Notes under the pieces: generated by a model
The model's database searches: none
What the model was told of the DNA's origin: nothing
The model's input: the letters and a program-made list of their open reading frames with translations, nothing else
Part shown: positions 1 through 10,861 of the stretch, piece after piece
Layout of the letters: each line of letters begins with the position of its first letter
Numbering within the stretch: the stretch's first letter is position 1
Assembly: GCF_014858005.1 (NCBI RefSeq)
Contig: NZ_JACYOT010000004.1
Span: 124,001 to 188,000, forward strand
DNA length: 64,000 nucleotides
From: Propioniciclava soli
GTDB taxonomy: Bacteria; Actinomycetota; Actinomycetes; Propionibacteriales; Propionibacteriaceae
Reading direction: 5' to 3'
Program-made: the position numbers and the translations under genes

Positions 1-549
1 GACAACACCGTCGAGCAGCGTGCCGGCGATGGGGGCGACCTGCTCGCGGGCCAGGCGGGGCAGGATGACGTCGCTGGCCAGCGTGGCCACCGCGTCGTCG
101 TCGACCCGGTCGAGCAGCACCCCGGCGATGCGCACGCCCTCGCGGACCAGGCGCTGGGCGTTGGCGTCCTCGCGCGCCCACGCGCCCGCCCGGGCCGCCA
201 GCCCGGCGTCGGTGACGCGTTCGCGCACGACGTCCTCGGTGAGGAAGTTGTCGGCGAAGAAGGACTGCAGGCTGCCGGCCAGTTCGTCCTTCTTGCGGGG
301 GATGAGGGCGGTGTGGGGGATGGGGATGCCGAGCGGGTGTCGGAACAGGGCGGTGACGGCGAACCAGTCGGCCAGCGCGCCCACCATGCCCGCCTCGGCC
401 ATCGCGTTGACGTAACCCCACCCGCCGCTGTGGTCGAGCGGCAGGGTGGCCAGGTAGATCACCGCGGCGAACACCAGCAGGCCGAGCGCCACGCCCTTCA
501 TGCGCCGCAGCCGGGTGCGTCGCAGCTCGTCGCCGGCGGTCAGGGCCAT
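1..549 (-). CDS. DUF445 family membrane protein (partial, C-terminus outside window)
   Basis: The first 183 codons of a leftward gene that runs off the window edge. An N-terminal basic stretch is followed by one hydrophobic segment (about residues 18-35) and then the motif AEAGMVGALADWFAVTALF with a following GIPIPHTALIPRKKDEL-like stretch, which is the hallmark of the DUF445 (YjiN/YheB-like) family. Function in this family is not established; members are membrane-anchored with a long helical soluble part. I chose the ATG ending at 549; a GTG three codons upstream is a possible alternative. It is divergent from the TM2 gene with a 125-bp gap. Confidence 0.85.
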   Translation of the reverse strand, partial: MALTAGDELRRTRLRRMKGVALGLLVFAAVIYLATLPLDHSGGWGYVNAMAEAGMVGALADWFAVTALFRHPLGIPIPHTALIPRKKDELAGSLQSFFADNFLTEDVVRERVTDAGLAARAGAWAREDANAQRLVREGVRIAGVLLDRVDDDAVATLASDVILPRLAREQVAPIAGTLLDGVV

Positions 550-674
550 CAGTTCCACGCCCCAAGGATTCCACGCAGGCGCAGACGAACCCAGCCGAGG
601 TCACCCCGGCTCGACCCGGGCGGGTACAGTGCCAGCGTCCGCGCAGCCGTCGCGGCCACGACCGAGGAGTCGCC

Positions 675-1052
675 ATGCCCGATCCCCGCCCCGCGGCCCA
701 CCACGGCCAGGCGGCCGGTGACGATCCTGCGCCGCCACCCGGCGCGGTGCCCGGCGTGGCCGGGCCCGAGGTGCCGCGCGCGGCGCCCCGCGCCAACGCA
801 CCGTACGGCCTCGACGGACGCACCGGCGTCCCGTTCTCCGATCGCAGCCGCGCCGTGGCCGGGTTGCTGCAGGTGCTGCTGGCCCCCTTCGCGGCGGGGC
901 GGCTCTACCTCGGTGACACGAAGCTGGCCCTCACCCAGATCGTGGTGAGCTGGGCCACCTGTGGCCTCGGGGCCGTGTGGCCGCTGGTGGACGGGATCCG
1001 GCTGCTCGTGACCCACCCCGTCGACCACACCGGACGCCCGCTGCGTCCCTGA
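675..1052 (+). CDS. TM2 domain-containing membrane protein
   Basis: A 125-residue protein. The first ~55 residues are Pro/Ala-rich and probably disordered. The C-terminal half has two hydrophobic segments in the TM2 arrangement: a helix with GLLQVLLAPFAAGRLYLGD, then a turn and a second helix ending WPLVDGIRLL. In TM2 proteins the G-x-h-x-F/Y-L-G turn and the trailing W-x-x-D are typical. The start has a GAGGAG ribosome-binding site 6 nt upstream. The PIG-L gene follows 12 nt later on the same strand, so the two are probably co-transcribed. The role of TM2 proteins in bacteria is unknown. Confidence 0.85.
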   Translation: MPDPRPAAHHGQAAGDDPAPPPGAVPGVAGPEVPRAAPRANAPYGLDGRTGVPFSDRSRAVAGLLQVLLAPFAAGRLYLGDTKLALTQIVVSWATCGLGAVWPLVDGIRLLVTHPVDHTGRPLRP

Positions 1053-1064
1053 CGAAGGAGAGCC

Positions 1065-1859
1065 ATGGCCACCCTGGTGTTCGTCCATGCCCACCCCGAC
1101 GACGAGGCGTCCCAGACGTCGGGCACGATGGCGCGCGCCGTCGCCGCCGGCGACCGCGTCGTCTGCGTGTACGCCACCAACGGCGACCACGGCTCGGCGC
1201 CCGACGATCTGGGGGACCACGCGTTGGCCGACCGGCGGCGGGCCGAGGCGGAGGCGTCCGCCGAGGCGGTCGGCACCCATCGGATCGTGTGGCTCGGTCA
1301 CCGCGACTCCGGCATGCACGGCTGGCCGACCAACACCGCCGAGGGGGCACTGTGGGTGGCGGACGCCGACGCCGTCGCCCGGCAGGTGGCCGACGTGCTC
1401 GACGACGAGGACGCCGACGCCGTGATCGGCTATGACTGGCACGGCGGCTACGGCCACCCCGACCACCTCATGGTGCACCGCGTGGCGCGTCACGCCGTGG
1501 AGCTCGCCGCGCGGCGGCCGCGCTACCTGGAGGTCTCGCTGAACCGCGACCTGCTGCGCCGCCTCATGACGGTGGCGCGCGAGCAGGGCCTGCTGCCGGA
1601 GGAGGGGACGTGGGACGTGGACGCCCCGGCCGACGACGGCAACCCGATCGGCACCCCGGAGGCCGAGCTGCACTGGGCCGTCGACGTCACCGGTCAGCTC
1701 GACGTCAAGCGGGCCGCCCTGGCCTGCCACGCCAGCCAGGAGGACGCCGCCCAGCTGCTCTCGATGCCGCCCGAGGCGTTCGCGGCGATGATGGGCACCG
1801 AGCACTTCCTCGAGCCCGGCCGGGCCCCGGGCCTGGTGACCGGCTGGCCCTTCGCCTGA
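1065..1859 (+). CDS. PIG-L / LmbE family deacetylase (MshB/Mca-like)
   Basis: A 264-residue zinc-dependent N-deacetylase. The N-terminal HAHPDDE motif (His10, Asp13) and the distal GHPDH motif near residue 140 supply the metal ligands typical of the family, which removes N-acetyl groups from GlcNAc-type substrates. In actinobacteria this family includes MshB and Mca of mycothiol metabolism; the length and motifs fit, but the sequence alone does not decide between mycothiol and another sugar amide. A GAAGGAGA ribosome-binding site lies just before the ATG. No other mycothiol gene is nearby, so substrate assignment stays open. Confidence 0.85.
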   Translation: MATLVFVHAHPDDEASQTSGTMARAVAAGDRVVCVYATNGDHGSAPDDLGDHALADRRRAEAEASAEAVGTHRIVWLGHRDSGMHGWPTNTAEGALWVADADAVARQVADVLDDEDADAVIGYDWHGGYGHPDHLMVHRVARHAVELAARRPRYLEVSLNRDLLRRLMTVAREQGLLPEEGTWDVDAPADDGNPIGTPEAELHWAVDVTGQLDVKRAALACHASQEDAAQLLSMPPEAFAAMMGTEHFLEPGRAPGLVTGWPFA

Positions 1860-1895
1860 GCCTGCCCTTCGCCTGGGCAGCCGGGCTGGTCGGCC

Positions 1896-3938
<2,043 letters not shown>

Positions 3939-3942
3939 GGGC

Positions 3943-3976
3943 CTCAGCATCCCATCCCGCTCAGCATCCCATCCCG
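3943..3976. repeat. 17-bp perfect tandem duplication upstream of nadE
   Basis: The 17-bp unit CTCAGCATCCCATCCCG occurs twice head to tail (3943-3959 and 3960-3976). It covers the translation-initiation region of nadE and supplies an extra in-frame ATG on the minus strand. It looks like a recent slippage duplication. Confidence 0.9.
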
Positions 3977-3993
3977 CGGCGCGGCGGCGGGCC

Positions 3994-4854
3994 TCAGCCC
4001 TGGACGGGTCGCCCCTGGCCGTCGAGCTCGAGCAGGTTGCCCTGCTCGTCGGACTCGTGGGTGGTGACGATCATGCGCTTCAGCCAGGGGTTGCCGAACG
4101 TGGTGGCCAGGGCGCAGTCGACGGCGTCGCGACCCCGGGAGATCACGATGTGGCCCTTGCGGCGGGCGTTGTGGCGGGGGTCGAACGTCCACCACCGGTC
4201 GCCGAGGTACACCTCGGTGAACGCGTGGAAGTCCATCTCGACGGGCAGCGGCGGCACGTCCATGTCGGGCAGGTACCCCGACACGTACCGCGCGGGGATG
4301 TTCATGGCCCGGCACAGGGCGATGAAGGTGTGGGCAAGGTCGCGGCAGATGCCATAGCCGTTGTTGAAGGCGTCCACGGCGGTGTACCACGACATGGTCG
4401 AGCCGGTGCGGTACTGCACGCGCTCGTGGACGAAGTTCGAGATCTCCATGCAGCGCCGGTAACCGGGCTCCATGTCGCCGAACAGGTTCCAGGCGTCGCG
4501 CCCGAGCACGTCGGACTGGCAGTAACGGCTGGGCCACAAGTAGGGCAGCACGTCCTCGGGCAGGTCGGCCACGTCGAGCTGTGGGGCGTCGAGGTCCGCC
4601 TCATCGACCGCGTCGGGCACCTTCACGACGGCCCGGTACTCATAGACGGACTCGCCGGCCGGCATGATGAACCGCTTGCCCACGTTGCCGTACAGGTCGG
4701 TGTAGTCGGTCATCTCGATGTCCGGCGTCGTCGTCCACCCGCTCGACAGCGTCTCGACCTCGTCGTGCTTGTGTTCGATCATGGCGAGCGTCGGGGTGGG
4801 CAGCTGGGCTACATGCCGGAAGCTGGCGCCGATGGTGAGCGTGCGCGTGGTCAT
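3994..4854 (-). CDS. Transglutaminase-like cysteine peptidase-fold protein
   Basis: A 286-residue protein with the transglutaminase-like core. The triad is visible as Cys170 (GYGICRDLAHTF), His210 (DFHAFTEVYLG) and Asp225 (WWTFDPRHN). The N-terminal ~110 residues match the beta-rich extension usual in bacterial members. No signal peptide or membrane segment, so probably cytoplasmic. Family members act as peptidases, amidases or cross-linkers; the substrate here is unknown. The start has a GAGAAGGA ribosome-binding site. It is divergent from the alpha/beta hydrolase (79-bp gap) and lies directly upstream of nadE. Confidence 0.85.
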   Translation of the reverse strand: MTTRTLTIGASFRHVAQLPTPTLAMIEHKHDEVETLSSGWTTTPDIEMTDYTDLYGNVGKRFIMPAGESVYEYRAVVKVPDAVDEADLDAPQLDVADLPEDVLPYLWPSRYCQSDVLGRDAWNLFGDMEPGYRRCMEISNFVHERVQYRTGSTMSWYTAVDAFNNGYGICRDLAHTFIALCRAMNIPARYVSGYLPDMDVPPLPVEMDFHAFTEVYLGDRWWTFDPRHNARRKGHIVISRGRDAVDCALATTFGNPWLKRMIVTTHESDEQGNLLELDGQGRPVQG

Positions 4855-4933
4855 CGAGTCCTTCTCTGAAACGCTGGGCAGAACGGGAGACACCATTGTG
4901 TCGGCAGCAACCCCGTCATGCATCATCGTTTGC

Positions 4934-5569
4934 ATGGTTGAAACATTCGCGCCCGTCGCGACGTCCGCGGGGGAGGGCCGGCTGCACATCGCCGCGCCGG
5001 GCGACCCCCGGGCGGTCCTGCTGCTCGGCGGCGGGCACTCGGGGCAGATCGCGACGCCCGACCTTGACGCCCTCGCCGACGCGCTGCCCGGCCGCGGCAT
5101 CGGCGTGGCCCGGTTCGAGCTGCCCTGGCGCGTGGCCGGGCGGACCGTGGGGCCGCGGCCGCCGGCGTCCGACCCGCTCTGGCAGGCCGGGGTGGACGCC
5201 GTCCGTGCGGCCCACCCCGGGGTGCCGTTGTTCACCGGCGGGCGCAGCGCGGGTGCCCGCATCGCCTGCCGCACCTGGACGCCCGACGTCGCCGGCGTCG
5301 TCGCGCTGTCCTTCCCCCTCCACCCGCCGGGCCGTCCGGACGCCTCCCGGCTCGCCGAGCTGACCCCCGTGGGGGCGCCGGTGCTGCTCGTGTCCGGGGC
5401 CCGGGACCCGTTCGGCTCGCCCGACGAGCTGGCGTCCGCCCTGCGCGGTGACCACGCCGGGGCGCGCGAGCTCGTGGTGGTGCCGGGCGCGACCCATTCG
5501 TTCCCGCGCGGAGCCACGCCGACGGTTGTGGCGGCCGTCGCGGCGTTCGTGGACCGCCTCGTCGGGTAG
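4934..5569 (+). CDS. Alpha/beta hydrolase (dienelactone hydrolase / KANL3-Tex30-like)
   Basis: A 211-residue alpha/beta hydrolase. The nucleophile elbow GGRSAGAR lies near residue 100, the acid is probably the Asp of SGARDPFG, and the histidine is in GATHSFPRG near the C-terminus. The compact size, the N-terminal GGGHSG loop and the GRSAGAR elbow resemble the KANL3/Tex30 branch of the superfamily, which has no clear bacterial substrate. The ATG is read with no strong ribosome-binding site. It converges with the FtsX-like permease (4-nt gap). Confidence 0.75.
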   Translation: MVETFAPVATSAGEGRLHIAAPGDPRAVLLLGGGHSGQIATPDLDALADALPGRGIGVARFELPWRVAGRTVGPRPPASDPLWQAGVDAVRAAHPGVPLFTGGRSAGARIACRTWTPDVAGVVALSFPLHPPGRPDASRLAELTPVGAPVLLVSGARDPFGSPDELASALRGDHAGARELVVVPGATHSFPRGATPTVVAAVAAFVDRLVG

Positions 5570-5573
5570 CGCG

Positions 5574-6992
5574 TCAGTCGTTGCGCCGGACGCGGGCGCC
5601 CAGGACGCGTCGCCGCAGCGGCCGGGTGGACTCCGCGGCCAGCAGGCTCAGGGCGAGCGCGCCGACGACGGTCAGGGCCAGGATCGCCACCGACGAGGGC
5701 CCGAGCACCGCCATGCGGGGCAGGGACTGCACGAGCGGCAGCGCGGCCGCCACGCCGAGCCCCAGCGAGAGCACCAGCGTCGCCAGCAGCGGCAGGGCCA
5801 CCTGGTGGCGCCGGGCGGTGGCGTCCAAGGCGGGCGGGACGCCCATCTTGTCCAGCGCCACCAGCTCGTCGGCCCGATCGACCACGTCCGAGCTCTGCGC
5901 CAGCGCGGTGGACGCCGACCCGAGCGCGAGCGCGATGGCCAGGGTGAGCACGGCCCCGGTACGCAGATCCGCCAGCAGCATCTCGTTGAGGCTGTCCAGG
6001 CCCCCGAAGGCATCGGTGCCCAGTGGGATCGTGGCGATCATCCCCACGAGGAACCCGAGCAGGGCCAGCGAGCTGACGTTGCGCCACGCCGAGCGGGGGT
6101 CGGCGACGATGCGGCGCATCGCGAGCAGCCGGGCGGGCGACCCGGTGCGGACGCCGAGCCGGGCGATGAGCTGCAGCAACCAGGGGGAGAAGAGGTTCAC
6201 CAGCCCGATCGCGATGCCGAGCATGCCGGCGAACACCAGCCCCATGACCAGGGCGCCGAGCGGCGCCTGCATCACGCCGCCGAGCGCGGCGATCACGAAC
6301 ACGCCGGCCGCCAGGGCGGCGAGCCGCCAGGCGCGCAGGGCCGGCGGGGTGGCCTGGCGCGAGACGCCCAGCGGTGAGATGCGCACCCGCGTCAGGCCCA
6401 GGGCCGTGGACGCCGCCGCCAGCGCGAGCAGGACGGCGACGACGCCGAGCCACAGCCACCACGGCATCGCGAGCTCGGCGGGGGCGACCGGGGTGTTCTG
6501 GAAGGTGAGCAACCCGAGCAGCGGCAGGCTGGCCGTCCACGCCAGCGCACCGAGCAGCACGCCGGCCGCGGCCTGCACGAGGCTCTCGACGACGCTCATG
6601 GAGACGATCTCCCCGCTCGTCATGCCGACCAGGCGCAGCGACGCCAGCCGCCGCGCCCGGCCCCGGGCCCCCAGGCGGGCGGCGGCGCCACCCAAGGAGA
6701 GGATGGGCCAGACGAGCAGCGCGCAGGCCATCGCGGCGAGGATGACGTGGGTCGTGGGCACGACCATCGCGGCGTCCGCATCGTCGAGGGTGGTGAGCCA
6801 GGCCGGCGGCTGTGCACGGCGCTGCACGAACATCCAGGTGCCGGACGCCACGACGAACGACAACCAGGCGGTCACCGCGTTGGCGCCGACGGCGAAGAGA
6901 TCCAGGGCGCCGCTTCCGCCGGTGTCGCGGAGCCGGGCTCCAGCCAGCCGGGTCGCCAGGCCGAGTCGTGCCGTCCAGGTGAGGGTGCTCAT
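5574..6992 (-). CDS. FtsX-like ABC transporter permease
   Basis: A 472-residue integral membrane protein with roughly ten hydrophobic segments and large loops, in the MacB/FtsX-like permease class. It starts with an ATG inside the stop region of the upstream ATPase (ATGA, 4-nt overlap), so the two are translationally coupled and form one exporter. Such pairs next to a two-component system commonly handle cell-envelope stress or export antimicrobial peptides or lipids. The substrate cannot be read from sequence. Confidence 0.85.
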   Translation of the reverse strand: MSTLTWTARLGLATRLAGARLRDTGGSGALDLFAVGANAVTAWLSFVVASGTWMFVQRRAQPPAWLTTLDDADAAMVVPTTHVILAAMACALLVWPILSLGGAAARLGARGRARRLASLRLVGMTSGEIVSMSVVESLVQAAAGVLLGALAWTASLPLLGLLTFQNTPVAPAELAMPWWLWLGVVAVLLALAAASTALGLTRVRISPLGVSRQATPPALRAWRLAALAAGVFVIAALGGVMQAPLGALVMGLVFAGMLGIAIGLVNLFSPWLLQLIARLGVRTGSPARLLAMRRIVADPRSAWRNVSSLALLGFLVGMIATIPLGTDAFGGLDSLNEMLLADLRTGAVLTLAIALALGSASTALAQSSDVVDRADELVALDKMGVPPALDATARRHQVALPLLATLVLSLGLGVAAALPLVQSLPRMAVLGPSSVAILALTVVGALALSLLAAESTRPLRRRVLGARVRRND

Positions 6993-7825
6993 CGCGCGTC
7001 CTCCTGCCGCGGCAGGGCCGTCCCCGTGGTGGGGAGGGGGGTGCTGGTGGCGAGGGTGTCGCTGTGGACGAGGGCGTCGCGGATCTCGACGAGGCGTGAG
7101 CACCACCGGGCGACGTGCGGGTCGTGGGTGACGACGACGAGCGTCGCGCCGGCCATGGACGCGGTGGTGGTCAAGATCTGCATGACCTCGTGGCCGGTCG
7201 CCTGGTCGAGCGCGCCGGTCGGCTCGTCGGCGAAGATCACCGCCGGGTCGTGCACGAGGGCGCGGGCGATGGCGACGCGCTGCGCCTGCCCGCCGGAGAG
7301 CTCACCCGGACGCCGCAGGCGCATGTCGCCCCCGACGCCGAGGCGCTCCAGCCAGCTGTCGGCGTGGGCGAGGGCTGCGGCGCGGCCCATGCCGGCCAGC
7401 AGCAGCGGCAGGGCGACGTTCTCGCGGGCGGGCAGTTCGCCGATGAGCTGGCCGTCCTGGAAGACGAAGCCGAAACGCTCGCGGCGCAGGCGGGAACGAT
7501 CGGCGTCCCGCAGGGTGCTCACGCGTCCGCCGCCGAGGGTGACCTCGCCGGCGTCCGGGGTGAGGATGCCGGACAGGCAGTGCAACAGCGTCGACTTGCC
7601 CGACCCCGACGGGCCCATCACGGCGACGGACTGGCCGGCCGGGATCGTCAGGGACACCCCGCCGAGGGCCACGACCTGGCCGAAGCGGTGGACGAGACCG
7701 GAGGCGACCAGGGCGTCGCGGCGGCGGGGGGAGGCTGGGGCCGCGGGGTGGGCGGTGGGAGCGGGCGGAGGGGCGATGGTCCGGGCGTCGGACGTGGGTG
7801 CATCGGGCATGGGTGCATCGAACAT
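6989..7825 (-). CDS. ABC transporter ATP-binding protein (MacB/LolD-type)
   Basis: About 278 residues. Walker A is GPSGSGKST, the signature is LSGGQAQRVAIARAL and Walker B is VIFADEPTGALD, followed by the H-loop THDPHVARWCS. The ADEPTGALD form is typical of MacB/LolD-type exporters. The first ~45 residues are Pro/Ala/Asp-rich and not part of the fold, so the real start could be slightly further downstream. No ribosome-binding site precedes the chosen ATG. The gene is divergent from the histidine kinase, with about 108 bp between the starts holding promoters for both. Confidence 0.85.
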   Translation of the reverse strand: MFDAPMPDAPTSDARTIAPPPAPTAHPAAPASPRRRDALVASGLVHRFGQVVALGGVSLTIPAGQSVAVMGPSGSGKSTLLHCLSGILTPDAGEVTLGGGRVSTLRDADRSRLRRERFGFVFQDGQLIGELPARENVALPLLLAGMGRAAALAHADSWLERLGVGGDMRLRRPGELSGGQAQRVAIARALVHDPAVIFADEPTGALDQATGHEVMQILTTTASMAGATLVVVTHDPHVARWCSRLVEIRDALVHSDTLATSTPLPTTGTALPRQEDAR

Positions 7826-7933
7826 GGCATTATTCGACCCCCGCGCCGGGCCGCCGCCCAGGGGGCCAGCACCCGAACCGGGGTGGAGCCAGCTCCACCA
7901 TCCATTCACCGGCCCCATCGTAGGCTGGCGGCC

Positions 7934-8866
7934 ATGCGCACCACCGTCCGACCCCGCTGGGGGCTGTGCGTCGCCCAGATCGGGGTCGCCGTGGTGGGCG
8001 GGCTGGTGGTCACGCCGGTGGGCGTGGCGGCCTTCGGGGTGACCACCCCGGGCGTGATCGTCGGGCTCATCCTCCTCGGTGGCACCATCGCCGGCGTCGT
8101 CTGGCTCGAGATCGTGAAGACGCGCCGGGTCGCGGCGTCCGCGCTGGAGGCGTCCGGCGTGGCCGCGCTGGCGGGGGAGGATCACGCCCACGCCGTCCGC
8201 CGGCTCACCGATTCGCGCCGCGCCATCGTGGACGCCTACGAGCTGGAGCGGGCGCGCATCGAGCGCGACCTGCACGACGGAGCGCAGCAGTACCTGGTGG
8301 CCGCCTCCATGAAGGTGGGCGAGGCCGCGTTCGCGGTGGAGCAGGGGCGGACGGCCGAGGCGTCCGGGCTGCTCGCGGCGGCGCAGGACGACGCCGACGC
8401 CGCCCTCGCCGCGTTGCGCGAGACGGTGGCGGGCGTCCACTCCCGCCTGCTCGCCGAGCAGGGGCTCGAGGCGGGGCTCGCCGAGCTCGTCACCCGGCTG
8501 TCGCGCCGCGACCGGCCGATCGTGCTGCGCGTGCCCCACCCGCTGCCCGACCTGCCGCGCGGGGTGGCGTCCACCGCGTGGTTCTTCGCGGCCGAGGCGC
8601 TGACCAACGCGGTCAAGCACGCCGGGGACGCCGACATCAGCATCGTGGCGGCCGCCGACCACCACCTGCACGTCACGGTGGTGGACGCCGGCCCGGGCGG
8701 GGCGGTCGTCGTGCCCGGCCGGGGGCTGGCCGGCCTGCGGGCGCGGTTGGAGGCGTTCGGCGGCACCCTGACGGTGTCCAGCCCGGCCGGCGGCCCGACG
8801 ACGGTTGCCGCACGCGTCCCCCTGCTGCTGTCTTCGGGGCAGACCCCGGGGGAGGAGGAGACATGA
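7934..8866 (+). CDS. NarL-type sensor histidine kinase
   Basis: A 310-residue membrane kinase. Two transmembrane helices lie in residues ~12-60, with almost no extracellular loop. The HisKA_3 dimerisation motif is ERDLHDGAQQ, with His as the phospho-acceptor. The ATPase domain shows AEALTNAVKHA (N box) and a GRGLAGLRARL G-box region. With no sensor domain and an ABC exporter transcribed divergently, it probably senses the envelope or the exporter itself, as in LiaS/BceS-like modules; this is inference. A TAGGCT box at 7921-7926 lies 7 nt before the ATG and there is no ribosome-binding site, so the mRNA is probably leaderless. Confidence 0.9.
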   Translation: MRTTVRPRWGLCVAQIGVAVVGGLVVTPVGVAAFGVTTPGVIVGLILLGGTIAGVVWLEIVKTRRVAASALEASGVAALAGEDHAHAVRRLTDSRRAIVDAYELERARIERDLHDGAQQYLVAASMKVGEAAFAVEQGRTAEASGLLAAAQDDADAALAALRETVAGVHSRLLAEQGLEAGLAELVTRLSRRDRPIVLRVPHPLPDLPRGVASTAWFFAAEALTNAVKHAGDADISIVAAADHHLHVTVVDAGPGGAVVVPGRGLAGLRARLEAFGGTLTVSSPAGGPTTVAARVPLLLSSGQTPGEEET

Positions 8867-9537
8867 GGCTCGTCGTCGCCGACGACTCGGCGCTGCTGCG
8901 CGAGGGGATGGCCGGGCTGTTGGAGCGGCAGGGCCACGCGATCGTGGGCCAGGCCGCGAGCGCGACCGAGCTGCTGGCCGTCATGGCCCACCGCTCCGGG
9001 GAGGTCGACGTGGTGGTCACCGACGTGCGCATGCCGCCCGACCTCACCGACGACGGCCTGCGCGCCGCCCTGGCGATCCGCCGCGGCTGGCCCGAGGTCG
9101 GCATCCTCGTGGTGAGCCAGTACGTGGCACCCGAGTACGCCCACCAGCTCTTTGGCTCCTCGGACGCCGGGTCGGTGCCGTCGGGCGGTGTGGGAGGGCT
9201 GGGGTACCTGCTGAAGGACCGCGTGGCGCGCGTGGCCGACTTCCTGCGCTCGCTGGCCATCGTGGCCGCGGGCGGGGTGGTGGTCGACCCCGACGTGGCG
9301 GCACGGCTGGTGCAGCGGACGCCCTCCCGGCTGGCCGGGCTGACGCCGCGGGAGCGCGAGGTGCTGGATCTGATGGCCCGTGGTCTGTCGAACGCCCAGA
9401 TCGGTGAATCACTCGTGCTGTCGCCCGGCGCGGTGAGCAAGCACGTCGCCGCAGTGTTCACCAAGCTCGGGCTGGGGCCGGACGAGGACAACCGGCGCGT
9501 CCGGGCTGTCCTGGCCTTCCTGGCAGCCGGGGAGTAG
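8863..9537 (+). CDS. LuxR/NarL-family response regulator
   Basis: A 224-residue regulator whose ATG overlaps the kinase stop codon (ATGA) and which has a strong GGAGGAGGAG ribosome-binding site. The receiver domain has the acidic pair DD near residue 6, the phospho-acceptor Asp in VVVTDVRMPPD and a conserved Lys in YLLKDRVA. The C-terminal helix-turn-helix starts at LTPREREVLDLMARGLSNAQ. It is the partner of the upstream kinase and the likely regulator of the divergent ABC exporter. Confidence 0.92.
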   Translation: MRLVVADDSALLREGMAGLLERQGHAIVGQAASATELLAVMAHRSGEVDVVVTDVRMPPDLTDDGLRAALAIRRGWPEVGILVVSQYVAPEYAHQLFGSSDAGSVPSGGVGGLGYLLKDRVARVADFLRSLAIVAAGGVVVDPDVAARLVQRTPSRLAGLTPREREVLDLMARGLSNAQIGESLVLSPGAVSKHVAAVFTKLGLGPDEDNRRVRAVLAFLAAGE

Positions 9538-9543
9538 CGGAGT

Positions 9544-9628
9544 CGGGGCAGTAGAGGGGCGGCAGGGTGTCGGCGTGGGGCGGGGCGTCCGGCGCCGACA
9601 TCGGCTCGGTTTGCCCTCCTCTGCCCCG
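9544..9628. other. Nested inverted repeats between response regulator and rplU
   Basis: An outer perfect 8-bp inverted repeat, CGGGGCAG (9544-9551) with CTGCCCCG (9621-9628), encloses an inner 8-bp one, TGTCGGCG (9568-9575) with CGCCGACA (9593-9600). There is no T-tract. It could terminate the upstream operon; its right arm falls in the spacer of the proposed rplU promoter. Confidence 0.45.
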
Positions 9629-9639
9629 CCGCGTAGGAT
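9611..9639 (+). promoter_or_regulatory. Predicted rplU-rpmA promoter
   Basis: TTGCCC (9611-9616) and TAGGAT (9634-9639) are separated by exactly 17 bp, a good vegetative-sigma promoter. It implies an rplU leader of about 80 nt. Confidence 0.55.
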
Positions 9640-9727
9640 GGACCTTCGGTGCGTGCGCGGGCACGAGTCCACTCGTCGCCTCCCGCACCCTCATCGGACA
9701 AGCTAATCGCTAGAGAGTAGGTCAGGC

Positions 9728-10039
9728 GTGTACGCGATTGTGCGCAGCGGCGGACGCCAGCACAAGGTTGCTGTGGGAGACGTTCTCACCGTCGACAAGA
9801 TCGTCGACGCCGAGATCGGCAGCACCGTCAACCTCACCCCGCTGATGCTGGTCGACGGCGATGCCGTCACGACCGACGTGTCCGCGCTGGGCAAGGTGTC
9901 GGTGACGGCCGAGGTGCTCGCGGAGCACAAGGGCCCCAAGATCCGCATCCTCAAGTACAAGAACAAGACCGGCTACAAGAAGCGCATGGGTCACCGCCAG
10001 CGCTACAGCCGCGTCAAGGTGACCGGCATCGAGAGCTGA
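9728..10039 (+). CDS. rplU: 50S ribosomal protein L21
   Basis: A 103-residue protein with the full L21 fold: N-terminal [18 protein letters not shown] and the C-terminal signature [15 protein letters not shown]. It binds 23S rRNA in the large subunit. It starts with GTG preceded by AGGTCAGG. rpmA follows after 10 nt, the normal bacterial pairing. Confidence 0.98.
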   Translation: MYAIVRSGGRQHKVAVGDVLTVDKIVDAEIGSTVNLTPLMLVDGDAVTTDVSALGKVSVTAEVLAEHKGPKIRILKYKNKTGYKKRMGHRQRYSRVKVTGIES

Positions 10040-10049
10040 GGAAACTGAC

Positions 10050-10310
10050 ATGGCACACAAGAAGGGCGCATCCAGCTCCCGCAACGGGCGCGACTCCAAT
10101 GCGCAACGCCTCGGCGTGAAGCGTTTCGGCGGCGAGGTCGTCGGCGCGGGCGAGATCATCGTCCGGCAGCGCGGCACCCACTTCCACCCCGGCGACAACG
10201 TCGGCCGTGGCGGCGACGACACCCTGTTCGCGCTCAAGCCCGGCACGGTCGAGTTCGGCTCCCGGCGCGGCCGCAAGGTCGTCAACGTGGCGCTCGCCGA
10301 CGCGCAGTGA
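10050..10310 (+). CDS. rpmA: 50S ribosomal protein L27
   Basis: An 86-residue protein starting [16 protein letters not shown], followed by [13 protein letters not shown] and [21 protein letters not shown], diagnostic for L27. Its N-terminus reaches the peptidyl-transferase centre. It lacks the cleavable N-terminal extension seen in Firmicutes. It is co-transcribed with rplU. Confidence 0.98.
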   Translation: MAHKKGASSSRNGRDSNAQRLGVKRFGGEVVGAGEIIVRQRGTHFHPGDNVGRGGDDTLFALKPGTVEFGSRRGRKVVNVALADAQ

Positions 10311-10331
10311 CGCACCGCTGAGATTCTGTAG

Positions 10332-10363
10332 CGAGGGGCGGTCCCGGACGGGGCCGCCCCTCG
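10332..10363 (+). terminator. Terminator hairpin after rpmA
   Basis: A 14-bp stem (10332-10345 with 10350-10363, one G-U pair) closed by the tetraloop GGAC. There is no T-tract, as is common in high-GC actinobacteria. It lies 21 bp after the rpmA stop. Confidence 0.8.
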
Positions 10364-10413
10364 TCGCGTCCCCGGGGGTCCGGCTCGCATGCCGCCCCGC
10401 CTAGAGTGGGGGC

Positions 10414-10782
10414 ATGGGACGCCTCGACGCCTGGCTCTGGTCGGTGCGGGTCTACAAGACCCGCTCGCTGGCGACCGCGGCCATCAAGGGCGGTCACGTC
10501 CGGGTCGACAACGCTCCCGCCAAGCCCGCCGCGCTCGTCGTCGAGGGCCAGACGATCCGCGTCCGCGGGGACGATCACACCGAGCGGGTGCTCGAGGTGC
10601 TGGACCCGACGCTGGTGAAGCGCGTCGGGGCGTCCGTCGCCCAGCGGGCCTATCTCGACAAGACGCCGGCGCAGCCCCCGCCGATCGCCCAGATGGGCGG
10701 CCGGGTCGCCACGCGCGAGCGGGGCGCGGGGCGTCCGACCAAGAAGCAGCGACGCGAGACCGACGCGTTCCGCGGTCGCTGA
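10414..10782 (+). CDS. S4-domain RNA-binding protein (Hsp15/RqcP-like)
   Basis: A 122-residue protein with an S4 RNA-binding domain at residues 3-60 ([20 protein letters not shown] and KGGHVRVDN), then a basic tail ending [17 protein letters not shown]. This matches the HslR/Hsp15 group, which handles stalled 50S subunits with nascent chains; the actinobacterial members are less studied. TAGAGT at 10402-10407 sits 6 nt before the ATG with no ribosome-binding site, so it is probably leaderless. It has its own transcription unit between rpmA and obgE. Confidence 0.88.
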   Translation: MGRLDAWLWSVRVYKTRSLATAAIKGGHVRVDNAPAKPAALVVEGQTIRVRGDDHTERVLEVLDPTLVKRVGASVAQRAYLDKTPAQPPPIAQMGGRVATRERGAGRPTKKQRRETDAFRGR

Positions 10783-10861
10783 GCCACCCCCCTCGTCGCC
10801 CCGGCGCCGCCGACCGATAGGATCGGCGGGTTCCCGACCGCCATCGAAATGGAGTTTGACC

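Noticed and set aside
3994-6540. An 848-codon minus-strand frame running through the alpha/beta hydrolase and into the permease region
   Set aside because: Only its last 286 codons (from 4854) code for the transglutaminase-like protein; the rest is antisense to the hydrolase and out of phase with the FtsX-like gene.
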